This document shows, piece after piece, positions 16,632 to 25,258 of a DNA stretch of 64,000 bases. Source of the DNA: Pseudoramibacter faecis (GTDB lineage: Bacteria > Bacillota > Clostridia > Eubacteriales > Eubacteriaceae). The stretch's first letter is position 1. Every line of letters starts with the position of its first letter. The stretch is from the NCBI RefSeq assembly GCF_036289405.1, contig NZ_JAYFFI010000001.1, positions 473,478 through 537,477 on the forward strand, read 5' to 3'. The position numbers and the translations under genes are program-made. Below the pieces are notes generated by a model that was given only the letters and a program-made list of their open reading frames with translations, was not told the DNA's origin and ran no database searches.

Positions 16632-17069
16632 CTACGGCGCGCCGTTTTCTTTCTGCCTCCGACACGCCTCGCACAGCCCGTAAAAAACCGTTCGTTTCGG
16701 ATCCAGCGCAAAACCGTGCTCCGCAGAGAGATGGTCGCAGATCACCTCCAGCACGTCACAGTTCAGGTGAATCAGCTTGCCGCAGCGCTCGCATTTTAAA
16801 TGATAACAGGTGCCGCCGGCCGCGTGGGCCCCCTCGCCAATGTATTCAAAGCAGGCCGAATGCCGGCCCCCGCCGTTGTATTTTTCCACCGCGCCTTCGT
16901 CCACCAGACGCTCCAGCTGGCGATAAACCGTCGTGCGCCCGATCGGCCGGCCCGCCGCACAAAGATAGGCATAAACATCGCCGGCCGTCACGTGACCGGT
17001 CTCCAAACTTTTCAGCGCTGCGAGAATCTCGTCTCGCTGTCTGGTTTTGTATTGTCCTCTGCTTCCCAT
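16632..17069 (-). CDS. Fur-family metalloregulator, probably Zur
   Basis: The 145-residue protein has a winged-helix DNA-binding half (YKTRQRDEILAALKS, then GRTTVYRQLERLVDEGAV). The metal-binding C-terminal half carries two CxxC pairs (CERC near 97, CEAC near 135) and HLKC and HLNCDV. The start at 17069 is chosen for GAGGG before it; the frame extends upstream to 17168 without a better site. Heading a ZnuABC operon makes Zur the likely type; PerR or Fur are possible. A TGAAA-TTATG-TTTCA dyad overlaps its promoter, suggesting autoregulation. Confidence 0.85.
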   Translation of the reverse strand: MGSRGQYKTRQRDEILAALKSLETGHVTAGDVYAYLCAAGRPIGRTTVYRQLERLVDEGAVEKYNGGGRHSACFEYIGEGAHAAGGTCYHLKCERCGKLIHLNCDVLEVICDHLSAEHGFALDPKRTVFYGLCEACRRQKENGAP

Positions 17070-17107
17070 ATCGGCCCTCACGCTTCCAATCCGCTTCAAT
17101 CTGAATT

Positions 17108-17150
17108 TGAAATTATGTTTCATTTTAAGCGCTGCGCCGTTATTTGTCAA
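17108..17150 (-). promoter_or_regulatory. Promoter and candidate Zur box of the zinc operon
   Basis: Minus strand TTGACA, 17-base spacer, TAAAAT (17122-17150). The dyad TGAAATTATGTTTCA at 17108-17122 abuts the -10, a position suited to repression. Confidence 0.7.
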
Positions 17151-17169
17151 TATGAAATTTAATTCCAAA

Positions 17170-17510
17170 TTGATTTTGCGTATTCAAACGCTTAACGCAT
17201 GTGCACCACTTTCAAACATCAAATTCAACTTGCAAATCAATAAGCAATAAAATTTTAGATTAATTTGACATTTCGTGCTGTTATTTTATTTGCAAAATAT
17301 TGTAACAATAAGACAAATATTTACTCATATTGTGGCCGCCATCATTAAATGCAGAAGGCAAAGCGTATTTATAGAGCCTATTTTAAAAAAATCAACAATG
17401 ACACATTATACAAGGCATCGCAGGAATAGAAATATCTGGAGAAAATACAAAAAATAATAACAAAATATTGTTGTAAAGAATTTTTTATAAATAGAGTAAG
17501 GAAATAAAGC
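17170..17510. other. AT-rich gene-free stretch
   Basis: About 340 bases, mostly A and T, between the zinc operon promoter and the peptide gene. I see no convincing ORF, tRNA or repeat; it marks the left border of the AT-rich island. An ORF crossing its start is a shadow over the Fur-gene leader. Confidence 0.6.
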
Positions 17511-17657
17511 ATGAATAATTATAAACTTTTAACTGAAAAAGAATTAGATCAAGTATCAGGAGGAGGCGGATGGCTTAGTCTTGGAATAGGCATTGCGAGT
17601 GAGATTCCCGATTTTATTAAAGGCGCTAAAAGGGCTATAATCGTGCCAAAAAAATAA
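17511..17657 (+). CDS. Double-glycine-leader bacteriocin/pheromone-like peptide, 48 aa
   Basis: The 48-codon gene begins MNNYKLLTEKELDQVSGGGG. This is a double-glycine leader (L-x-x-x-E-L-x-x-V-x-G-G pattern), of the kind cut by C39 peptidase ABC exporters, with the cut likely after residue 18 (GG). The mature peptide of roughly 28-30 residues is Gly-rich and amphipathic (WLSLGIGIASEIPDF) with a basic end (KGAKRAIIVPKK), as in class II bacteriocins of the lactobin/cerein type or peptide pheromones. AAGGA stands 9 bases before the ATG. No C39 exporter, immunity gene or histidine kinase is nearby. It is followed by a terminator. Confidence 0.75.
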   Translation: MNNYKLLTEKELDQVSGGGGWLSLGIGIASEIPDFIKGAKRAIIVPKK

Positions 17658-17677
17658 ACGTCGGTATTAAATTCGAA

Positions 17678-17712
17678 AATCAGAAAGGTCATATGACTTT
17701 TCTGATTTTTAC
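17678..17712. terminator. Convergent terminator between peptide gene and ECF operon
   Basis: Long hairpin AATCAGAAA-GGTCATATGAC-TTTTCTGATT plus T-tract; usable from both sides. Confidence 0.85.
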
Positions 17713-19118
17713 AAACATTTTTCGCTTTGTATTTTGTCTATATTTACTCTGTATTCACAGCAGGCACGCATAAATTCCTCATCATGAGTGATGACTAAAA
17801 TGGTTTTTCCTTTTTTCGCGGCGTTTTTTAACGCCGCTGCAATCAAAAACATATTTTCGGCATCCAATCCGCTGGTGGGTTCGTCAAGTATCAAAATATT
17901 TTTGCTCGACAGCAGCGCACAGCATACTGCCAGTCGTTGCTTCTGTCCTCCTGACAAAGAAGCCGGATGGGAATCTTTATAGTCGTACAGCTGCATATTC
18001 TCAAGTAAATTTTTTGCCAGTTCTAAATTTTCTACATCGCATTTTGTTCCAAGCAAAAGTTCCTTTGAAACACTTTCCGTGAAAAATTGCGTCCCTGTGT
18101 CATTTGAGCAGTAATAAATATGATTGCGCAGCTTTCTGTGTTTTGCTTTTTCACCATGAAGATAAATATTACCTTCTTTTGATTTTTCCAGCCCGCTCAA
18201 AATTAATGCCAAGCTGGTTTTTCCGGCACCGTTACTGCCTGTAACGGCGGTGATGCTGTTCTCATTAGCAAAAATATCCACGTCCTTTAATATTTGTTTC
18301 TTGTTTTTTTTGAGCGATATCCTTTCTCCTTTTATTGCAATACTGTCCGTTAGGGACGGGGCAGCCTGTTTTGTAGACGGTATATCCGCAACGCAACGAA
18401 GTCCCTTGGAAATGCGTTCACGTTTATCCATTGTACTGAACTCTGAGGGACAATATGCACGCTGTATCCGCCCGCCTTCCATGTACAAATATCTGTCGGC
18501 AAGCTCTCCCATCCAACTGAGACGATGCTCGGCAATCAGCAATGCGTATCCCGCTTTCTTTAACTCTACAAGAATATTTTTCATTTGCATGATGCCGTCT
18601 TTATCCAGATTTGCGGTCGGTTCATCAAATACAAAGGCCTGCGGATGCATAGCATATACGGAAGCTACTGCCGTTCGCTGTTTTTCGCCGCTTGAAAGTA
18701 AATCCAGGGATATACTCCCTATACTCTCCAATCTCATCTTACGGATAGCGTCCTTTGTTCTCTTTTGAATGTCGAATTGTGCGAAACCGTAATTTTCACA
18801 GCCAAACGCGATCTCGCCCTCAAGCTCCGACGAAAAGAACTGTCTTTGCGGATCTTGAAATATACTGCCTACCGCTCTGCCGATATCATAGGACGGCATT
18901 GTTTCAATATCTTTTCCTGCGATTCGTATGCTGCCTGTTTTTATCCCTTTGTAATACTTCGGGGCCAGACCGTTGACCAGTCTTGTAATGGTCGTTTTTC
19001 CGCATCCGGATTTTCCGGTAAGAACCACACATTCGCCGGCTTTTATCGTTAAATTTATATTCGTCACACCGTGGTTGCTGTCAGCATACCGAAAGGAAAC
19101 ATTTTTTAAGTCGATCAT
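17709..19118 (-). CDS. ECF transporter fused ATPase (EcfA-EcfA'), copy 2
   Basis: The 469-residue protein contains two ABC ATPase domains in tandem. Domain 1 has Walker A GKSGCGKTT, an altered C-loop LSSGEKQR and Walker B VFDEPTANLD. Domain 2 (from about residue 260) has GSNGAGKTS, LSGGQKQR and LILDEPTSGLD. It supplies energy to the ECF complex with the EcfT and S-component encoded just upstream. The ATG at 19118 forms an ATGA overlap with the EcfT stop and has GGAGG before it; the longer frame is rejected. It is the last gene of the operon. The substrate is unknown. Confidence 0.88.
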   Translation of the reverse strand: MIDLKNVSFRYADSNHGVTNINLTIKAGECVVLTGKSGCGKTTITRLVNGLAPKYYKGIKTGSIRIAGKDIETMPSYDIGRAVGSIFQDPQRQFFSSELEGEIAFGCENYGFAQFDIQKRTKDAIRKMRLESIGSISLDLLSSGEKQRTAVASVYAMHPQAFVFDEPTANLDKDGIMQMKNILVELKKAGYALLIAEHRLSWMGELADRYLYMEGGRIQRAYCPSEFSTMDKRERISKGLRCVADIPSTKQAAPSLTDSIAIKGERISLKKNKKQILKDVDIFANENSITAVTGSNGAGKTSLALILSGLEKSKEGNIYLHGEKAKHRKLRNHIYYCSNDTGTQFFTESVSKELLLGTKCDVENLELAKNLLENMQLYDYKDSHPASLSGGQKQRLAVCCALLSSKNILILDEPTSGLDAENMFLIAAALKNAAKKGKTILVITHDEEFMRACCEYRVNIDKIQSEKCL

Positions 19119-19810
19119 ATTCTGATGCCTCCGATCCACAAATAACCCAATGCCGAAGCTGCCCATAAAATCATTACCGATATATCCGTTATTTCAATCC
19201 TGCTCTCATAGTAGCTGCTTCTTATTCCCGGCGACTCTCCGCCTCTTGCAATAGCTGAAACGGAAAGCTGATCGGCTATCATCAAAATTCTGATGAGGAG
19301 GGGGATCAGCACGTATTCGCAGCTTCTTGCAGGTGCTTTCAGTATACGTTTCATACCTGTCAAATTCCTGCTTTTCATGGACAGGCACACACTCCTCAGC
19401 TCTGATTTCATGGTAGGAAAAAATCTGAATACTACAAGGACACCCAGAATAGCCGATGTAGGAAGGTGAATGCCGCTTAGGAACGCTGAAACCTTTCCGG
19501 GCGGGGTTGTAATCAAGTCCCACGATACTAAAATGACAGGTGAAAGATTCCAAAGCATCAGTACATAAAATTCCGAAAAAATCACCATATGAAGTCCGCG
19601 GTGTTGTATGGCATAAAGCAAAAGTCCCAGCAGCATATAAAATATGCCGTAGTTAAATATAATTTTCAGCTTCCCCTGCGCCGCAAGGCACAAACAGGCG
19701 GTAATCGTAAGGATACAACTGAGGATAACATCTTTTCCCAGCGAAGCGGCTGTCAGCACACAAAAGAAACCCCATATTTTAGTGATGACAGCAAGTGAAA
19801 CTTTCTTCAT
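19115..19810 (-). CDS. ECF transporter transmembrane protein EcfT, copy 2
   Basis: The 231-residue membrane protein has five to six hydrophobic segments. A cytoplasmic coupling-helix region (FRFFPTMKSELRSVCLSMKSR, then RILKAPARSCEYVLIPLL) matches the Ala-Arg-x type motifs of EcfT/CbiQ proteins. The start at 19810 (MKKVSLAV) overlaps the S-component stop, so the longer reading frame is unlikely. It couples the substrate-binding S component to the fused ATPase. Confidence 0.82.
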   Translation of the reverse strand: MKKVSLAVITKIWGFFCVLTAASLGKDVILSCILTITACLCLAAQGKLKIIFNYGIFYMLLGLLLYAIQHRGLHMVIFSEFYVLMLWNLSPVILVSWDLITTPPGKVSAFLSGIHLPTSAILGVLVVFRFFPTMKSELRSVCLSMKSRNLTGMKRILKAPARSCEYVLIPLLIRILMIADQLSVSAIARGGESPGIRSSYYESRIEITDISVMILWAASALGYLWIGGIRI

Positions 19811-20424
19811 TATAAAAGTCCCGCTTTTTTGAAGTGCTTTCCAATAATTTTTTTGCCTACCAAACTGCCCGCAAGTCCGCATACCGTGGTAAAAATCACA
19901 ATGAGGGCGATCCATCCGGGAGTCTTATAATAGTGGACATACGCGTCTATATAGCTTTGCTCCATGCCGCTGCTTTTTGCAAAGCTGTAATAGGTTTCCC
20001 AGAAGAACCAAATCGGCAGTAAATTGACACCGTTATACAAAAGACTGGAAACGGTCCACGCCGCCATAATTTGTCTGGGATTTCTTTCAGCGCAATCTTT
20101 CCACAAGATCGCTTCGCATATCATACCGACAGCTGCAAAATAGGGTAAAAGATACCAGTTCCCCATCAGCATATAAATCATACCTACGATGCTCATATAA
20201 ACAAGGGTAACAAAGTGTTTTCTTACCCGACACAAAAGCAGATAATAGACCGGTGCGCATAAAAACATGGTAAAACCGACTGATAAAACCATACTGACAA
20301 AATGATTGGCCATGCATACCATATTTACAAGAAACTGGATAAGAATGAGAAAGAGGCTCAACAGGACCACCGCAATGACATCTTTTATTTCCCATTTTAA
20401 TGTTTTATTTTTTTCATTCTTCAT
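19810..20424 (-). CDS. ECF S component, MptD/Trep_Strep family, copy 2
   Basis: The 204-residue hydrophobic protein has about six membrane segments and a basic C-terminal tail (VGKKIIGKHFKKAGLL). It resembles the S-component at 27419 in length, topology and ending (KKLLKKHFEKVGI there). Such S components bind a small ligand and dock onto EcfT. The ligand of this family is not established. AAGGAG precedes the ATG; 18 bases separate it from the methyltransferase gene. Confidence 0.75.
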   Translation of the reverse strand: MKNEKNKTLKWEIKDVIAVVLLSLFLILIQFLVNMVCMANHFVSMVLSVGFTMFLCAPVYYLLLCRVRKHFVTLVYMSIVGMIYMLMGNWYLLPYFAAVGMICEAILWKDCAERNPRQIMAAWTVSSLLYNGVNLLPIWFFWETYYSFAKSSGMEQSYIDAYVHYYKTPGWIALIVIFTTVCGLAGSLVGKKIIGKHFKKAGLL

Positions 20425-20442
20425 TTGTTTTTCTCCTTAATA

Positions 20443-21183
20443 TTACTTTTTTGCTTTAACGAAAAAGGTCGGCATCGTGCGATACCTGAGTGCCATAAAG
20501 GGATTCCAATACTTCTCCTGAATAAGCGCCCCGCTTCTGATGTCCTGAAACCCTGTTTCCCTGCATATTTTCAAATCCCATTCCGGACGTTTGATATAAC
20601 TCAAAGGTAGTTTTTTCAATTCGTCCATCATATCTGTATCATGATAATAATCCTGAAAAGCTCCGTAGCGTTTCGTTAAAAGGTCTTCATCCGACCGGAA
20701 GAGCTCTGCCTGTTTCTCTCCCCAAAAAGGGAACAGCCAATTCGCATCTAAGTTCAATATACATCCGCCGGATTTCAAAATCCTGTACCACTGTGCATAA
20801 ACCCTTTTCGGATGATTGAATAGCCAAAAGGCATGTCTTGAGACCACCGCATCAAAGGTATTCTCAGCAAAATCCATTGACGCTGCGTCTTCAAGCATGA
20901 AAGTGATTTTATCTGAAAATCCCAAGCTCTCAGATATTTTTTCGGCTTCCTTGAGCATAGCGGCATTATTGTCTATTGCGATGACTTCACAGCCCATCTT
21001 TGCAAGAAGCAACGAAATAAATCCGGTTCCGCATCCGACATCTAAAATTTTCTCCTTCTTACAATCCCCAAGACTCTGTTCTATCAAAGCTTTCCATTCC
21101 GAACCTGTTTCCTCGATTTCTCGCAGAAGAAACAGCTTCATTTTTTCGGCATCCTCGGACCATTTTTCTTCAGCCTTATTCAT
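20443..21183 (-). CDS. SAM-dependent methyltransferase (class I)
   Basis: The 246-residue protein has the SAM-binding motif KILDVGCGTGFISLLLA near residue 45. Motif II follows (VIAIDNNAAML), and an acidic adenine-contact motif (FMLEDAASMDF). The pattern is that of UbiE/Methyltransf_11-type small-molecule methyltransferases. It is set within a transport operon directly after the ATC-hydrolase-like gene (TAAATG junction). It may modify the imported compound or an intermediate; that is inference. The substrate is not predictable. Confidence 0.88.
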   Translation of the reverse strand: MNKAEEKWSEDAEKMKLFLLREIEETGSEWKALIEQSLGDCKKEKILDVGCGTGFISLLLAKMGCEVIAIDNNAAMLKEAEKISESLGFSDKITFMLEDAASMDFAENTFDAVVSRHAFWLFNHPKRVYAQWYRILKSGGCILNLDANWLFPFWGEKQAELFRSDEDLLTKRYGAFQDYYHDTDMMDELKKLPLSYIKRPEWDLKICRETGFQDIRSGALIQEKYWNPFMALRYRTMPTFFVKAKK

Positions 21184-21768
21184 TTAATTCTTTCCTTTTC
21201 TGTTTACAAAACAGAAATCGCATTTTTCACCGTTCATTCCCAGCGTCTGGCTTCGCTCAAAAACAAAGTCCTTTATGTTTCCAAATACAATATGATCACA
21301 CAGACAGAATATTTCAGAGAGCTCCGGGCATTCAAAAAACTCGCAGGTATCCGCCCAAAGGCATTTGAGCACATCAACGCGGTAGTTTCTCCTGTCATTT
21401 AATAAGATTTCGCTTTTCCATATTTCATCGCCCGACATCCCTTTGCTCATAAACACGCGGAACAGCCCGAAAAAACCGGGGATATGAAAAAATGTTTTCA
21501 AAAGCTTATGCGCCTTTTGGGCAATATGAAATGAATACTCTTTTACCAATTCTTTTGCCTCGTCTTTTGGAAGACCTTGATCTATGAAGCATCGGTACAA
21601 GGCGATATTGGAGATGATGCTGCTTTTTTGCCTTTTTTTCTGTTTTTCTGTCCATGCCCCTCGATTGATTCCTTCGATGAGCTGCTTCATTTTCGTTTTA
21701 TGTTCGGCGTCTATCTCCTTTAATATCTGCGGATCTAACTTTCCGAAGTAAAATCTTTCGTATGTCAT
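21184..21768 (-). CDS. L-2-amino-thiazoline-4-carboxylate hydrolase family protein
   Basis: The 194-residue soluble protein resembles the ATC_hydrolase family. Its C-terminal region carries the family arrangement CPELSEIFCLCDHIVFGN, then FERSQTLG and EKCDFCF, with conserved Cys, Asp and His. Family members open a thiazoline ring or are uncharacterised, often encoded beside transport genes. The start at 21768 has AGGAGG in front and an ATGA overlap with the ABC gene, so it is translationally coupled. In this operon it might process a thiazoline-containing ligand after import (inference). Confidence 0.72.
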   Translation of the reverse strand: MTYERFYFGKLDPQILKEIDAEHKTKMKQLIEGINRGAWTEKQKKRQKSSIISNIALYRCFIDQGLPKDEAKELVKEYSFHIAQKAHKLLKTFFHIPGFFGLFRVFMSKGMSGDEIWKSEILLNDRRNYRVDVLKCLWADTCEFFECPELSEIFCLCDHIVFGNIKDFVFERSQTLGMNGEKCDFCFVNRKGKN

Positions 21769-23519
21769 GCCCGACCTCCTAATTTCCATCCGATCGCATT
21801 TTCCCGGATTTCCACAAATCGCCGGTAAAGCCCTTCCTGCCGTATCAGCTCCTGATGTTTCCCTCGCTGCACAATCTGTCCATCCTCAAGAACGAGAATC
21901 TGATCCGCTCCCCGTACCGTATTCAGCCGATGAGCGATCATGAGAAGCGTTTTATCTCTTGTCAGCTCCGCAATCGCCTGCTGCAGCTCCCGTTCGTTTT
22001 CAGGATCAACACTTGCCGTAGCTTCATCTAAAATGACGACGGGCGCATCCTTCAAAATCGCTCGTGCAATGGATATTCGCTGCTTCTCCCCGCCGGAAAG
22101 GGTTGCCCCGCCTTCTCCGATCTTTGTTTGGTAGCCGCCCGGAAGTGCGGATATGAAATCATGACAGCACGCTTTCTTTGCCGCTGACATCACCTCTTCT
22201 CTTGTCGCCTGCGGTTTTCCGAAAAGAATATTATTTTCGATGGTATCCTCAAAAAGGTACACCCTTTGGAATACAATGGAAAAATTCTTAAGAAGGCTGT
22301 CGCAGGTATAGTCTTTCACATTAACGCCGCCTAAAAGAATTTCACCACTCTTTACATCCCAAAAGCGTGCAATTAAACTGCAAAGCGTTGTCTTGCCTGA
22401 GCCCGAGGGACCTACAACGGCACAGCTCGTTCCTTGAGGAACAGAAAAGCTTACATCGTGCAGGATTTCCTTTTCATCATACGCAAAGGAAATGTTGGAA
22501 ACGGTAATATCGCAATCTTTTGGGGCAATGTCCGTTCCGTTTTCGTCCAGAAGCGGCATGCTGGATACCGTTTCCAATCTGTCTAAAGAAGCATCCACAA
22601 CTCTCGCAACGGCAGCCGTACTTCCTGCAAGCTCCACGGTCGTATAAATCATAAAGCTTGCGACAATGAGGAGCAGGCACTTTTCAGGAGTTGTTTCCCC
22701 GTTCATAAGCAGGTACGGCGCAGCAACTAGGATTGCGAATCTGGCAAACTTGAATACCATTTGAAAGACGGCCGCCAAACCGGAGAAAACTTTTTCTAAT
22801 GCGATGTTTGCCTCCGCACTTTCGCTGATGGCGGCGTCTACGGATTTATCCGAACGGTCGGCAAGTCCGAACGCCTTGACCACAGTCATGCCCTGTATAT
22901 ATTCCAAAATACCTGCCACAAGCCCTGCCTGCGCAGCCTGCCTGCGCGGAGAATACTTCGTGCCGGCTTTTTGTGTTTTTGCGTACACGCAAAGGGCAAG
23001 AAAAAGTCCTATGAACATTAAAACTCCAATTTGCCATTCATAAAATAAAAGCCATATCCCTATCACTACGGCATGGATAAATCCTCCGGCTACCGCTTCC
23101 AAAACGGTAACCGCGCTGGTTTCCAGATCTCCGAGCGTTGTAGTAACCGCCGCCGTAATATCTCCAAGCCGATGCTCGTTAAAATATCCCATCGGGACGC
23201 GTTTTAGTTTTTCTCCAAGCTCCATGCGCCATTCGGAACACATAGAAAAGCTTCCAAGGGTTCTTTTTACAGAGGAAAGATTCGTAAAGAGTATGCGCCC
23301 TGAAATACTTAAAAGCATAATCCCCAAGGCTGCCCATACCGTTTTAACCGGCATGGTGCCGCTTGAGAGCGATAACAGGATTCCATTCAGAACCGTAAGC
23401 ACCGCCATAATGGGAAGCATCTCAAATACGGAATTGCACATATGAAAGATAAACGATAAAATCAGTCTTTTTCTTTCCGTTCCGGAAAAATCCAAAAGTC
23501 GCCTGAACATGCGAATCAT
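21765..23519 (-). CDS. ABC half-transporter, YbtQ/IrtB-like
   Basis: The 584-residue protein is a fused exporter-fold ABC half-transporter: about six membrane segments in residues 1-310, then an ATPase with Walker A GPSGSGKTT, signature LSGGEKQR and Walker B VVILDEATASVDPENE. Together with the overlapping upstream gene it should form a heterodimer. The DEATASVDPENE/DEATAFTDPENE pair resembles siderophore importers with exporter fold (YbtPQ, IrtAB) as well as peptide/drug exporters. There is no C39 peptidase domain, so it does not process the double-glycine peptide. ATGA overlaps link it at both ends. Confidence 0.88.
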   Translation of the reverse strand: MIRMFRRLLDFSGTERKRLILSFIFHMCNSVFEMLPIMAVLTVLNGILLSLSSGTMPVKTVWAALGIMLLSISGRILFTNLSSVKRTLGSFSMCSEWRMELGEKLKRVPMGYFNEHRLGDITAAVTTTLGDLETSAVTVLEAVAGGFIHAVVIGIWLLFYEWQIGVLMFIGLFLALCVYAKTQKAGTKYSPRRQAAQAGLVAGILEYIQGMTVVKAFGLADRSDKSVDAAISESAEANIALEKVFSGLAAVFQMVFKFARFAILVAAPYLLMNGETTPEKCLLLIVASFMIYTTVELAGSTAAVARVVDASLDRLETVSSMPLLDENGTDIAPKDCDITVSNISFAYDEKEILHDVSFSVPQGTSCAVVGPSGSGKTTLCSLIARFWDVKSGEILLGGVNVKDYTCDSLLKNFSIVFQRVYLFEDTIENNILFGKPQATREEVMSAAKKACCHDFISALPGGYQTKIGEGGATLSGGEKQRISIARAILKDAPVVILDEATASVDPENERELQQAIAELTRDKTLLMIAHRLNTVRGADQILVLEDGQIVQRGKHQELIRQEGLYRRFVEIRENAIGWKLGGRA

Positions 23520-25258
23520 GCTGACACCTCCTTCGTATCAAGTGTGCTGATATGTGCATCCCAAAGCTCCCTGTAAAGAGCACAATTTTGGATAAGCGCG
23601 GGATGTTTTCCTTCCGCTTCTATATTTCCTTCATTCATGACGATAATCTTATCAGCAGATGTAATGGTAGAAAGACGGTGCGCAATGACAATCAACGTTT
23701 TTCCCGCCACAAGTTCGCTGATGGAATGCTGGATGACCGACTCGTTTTCAGGATCCGTAAAGGCTGTAGCTTCATCCAAAATAACGACGGGGCTGTCCTT
23801 TAAGATGGCTCTTGCAATCGCGATGCGCTGCTTTTCGCCGCCGGAAAGATTGCTTCCGCTGTCTCCCGCGACGGTATCGTAGCCGTTTGGAAGCGATGTG
23901 ATAAAATCATGGCATGCCGCTTTTTTCGCTGCGTTTTCGATTTCCCCGTCCGTAGCGTCAGGCTTTCCGATTCGTATATTTTCCCGTATTGAAAGATGGA
24001 ACAGGTAATTGTCCTGCGAAACATATGCGATATGTTCCATGATCTGTGAAAGCGGTATGTTCTGCACATCGACCCCGCCTATTTTCACGGTTCCGCTTCC
24101 CGCGTTCCAAAAAGATGCAATGAGTCTGGCGACCGTCGACTTGCCTGATCCCGACGGTCCGACGAAAGCGGTCATTTCGTTTGCATCAGCCGCAAATGAA
24201 ATGCTGTGCAAAACCTCTGTATCCTTGTAAGAGAAGGAGACGCTTAAAAACTCTATTTTCTCCCCATCAAGCTGCGCTCGCTTTTCCGGGCGTTTCATTT
24301 CTTCCGTATCTAAAAGACTGCCGATTTCTTTCACGGTGGCGTCTACCATAGCCAGGCTGTCTGTATATCGCAATGCCTGAATCAGCGGAGCGATCAGCCC
24401 CAATGATAAAATAATGCAGGATATCAAACTGCCGGCGCTTATGCTTCCGCCTATATAAAACAAGCTTCCGACAGGAAGAACGCCGAGCAGACTGGAAGGG
24501 GCTATTGCAATCCCTGCCGCATAATAGGGATTCGTCTTTTTGAACCAGTCCGATTTAGCATTTTCATTCTCTTTCACGGATTCCGCATATTTGCGGTAAG
24601 AATCGCTGCTTTGATTAAAAGCCTTGACGACTTCGATTCCCCCTATATATTCAACCGTAGCGGCATCCATCGCTTTGGCGGCTTTCATAACTCGGTCATA
24701 ACGCTTCTCATAATCTTTCATCATTCCCATATAGCAGAGCATTCCGACAGGAAAGGTTGCCAGAGCAATCAGCGCCAGCCTCCAATCAAGAAACACGAAA
24801 TAAATCAGCATGAAGACAGGAATCATAATATTAGCCGTCAACTCCGGTATCATGTGAGCAAGGGGCAGCTCCAATTTTTCCACTGTATCAACGATCATGG
24901 TTTTGAATTTCCCGGAAGGCGTATCTAAGACAAATCCCATAGGTACCCGTGATAATTTTTTTGTAAGCGCAGTACGAATATTTTTCAACACAGTGAATGC
25001 AGCTCTGTGAGACCGTACAGTAGATATGGTTGACAGGTATAGCTGCAGAAGATAACCCGAAAGCGCAATGACCGCCATCAATACGATTGATTTCAAGCTA
25101 TAGGCGCCGGAACATATTTGAATAATCATGCGTGAAACTGCGATATACGGGACGATTCCAAACCCCGCGCCAAGAACGGCAAAAACAACCGAGCTGACAA
25201 GCAGACCTTTGCAGGACCCGGCAAACTCAAATAAGCGATGTAATGTTTTTTTATTCAT
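23516..25258 (-). CDS. ABC half-transporter, YbtP/IrtA-like
   Basis: The 580-residue half-transporter begins with a six-helix membrane domain. The ATPase domain has GPSGSGKST, LSGGEKQR and VVILDEATAFTDPENE. It is the first of the heterodimer pair, coupled by ATGA to its partner. Its start overlaps the end of the ECF ATPase gene by 8 bases. Context with two ECF modules, a hydrolase and a methyltransferase favours uptake or handling of a small chelator, but export remains possible. The module at 53356-55086 is a homologue. Confidence 0.88.
   Translation of the reverse strand: MNKKTLHRLFEFAGSCKGLLVSSVVFAVLGAGFGIVPYIAVSRMIIQICSGAYSLKSIVLMAVIALSGYLLQLYLSTISTVRSHRAAFTVLKNIRTALTKKLSRVPMGFVLDTPSGKFKTMIVDTVEKLELPLAHMIPELTANIMIPVFMLIYFVFLDWRLALIALATFPVGMLCYMGMMKDYEKRYDRVMKAAKAMDAATVEYIGGIEVVKAFNQSSDSYRKYAESVKENENAKSDWFKKTNPYYAAGIAIAPSSLLGVLPVGSLFYIGGSISAGSLISCIILSLGLIAPLIQALRYTDSLAMVDATVKEIGSLLDTEEMKRPEKRAQLDGEKIEFLSVSFSYKDTEVLHSISFAADANEMTAFVGPSGSGKSTVARLIASFWNAGSGTVKIGGVDVQNIPLSQIMEHIAYVSQDNYLFHLSIRENIRIGKPDATDGEIENAAKKAACHDFITSLPNGYDTVAGDSGSNLSGGEKQRIAIARAILKDSPVVILDEATAFTDPENESVIQHSISELVAGKTLIVIAHRLSTITSADKIIVMNEGNIEAEGKHPALIQNCALYRELWDAHISTLDTKEVSA

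Noticed and set aside
17047..17250. 67-codon ORF upstream of the zinc operon
   Set aside because: It overlaps the fur promoter and leader in antisense, has no ribosome site and resembles translated AT-rich noise.
21765..25258. ABC pair as exporter of the nearby double-glycine peptide
   Set aside because: Neither half-transporter has an N-terminal C39 peptidase domain, and the peptide gene is on the opposite strand at the far end of the operon.
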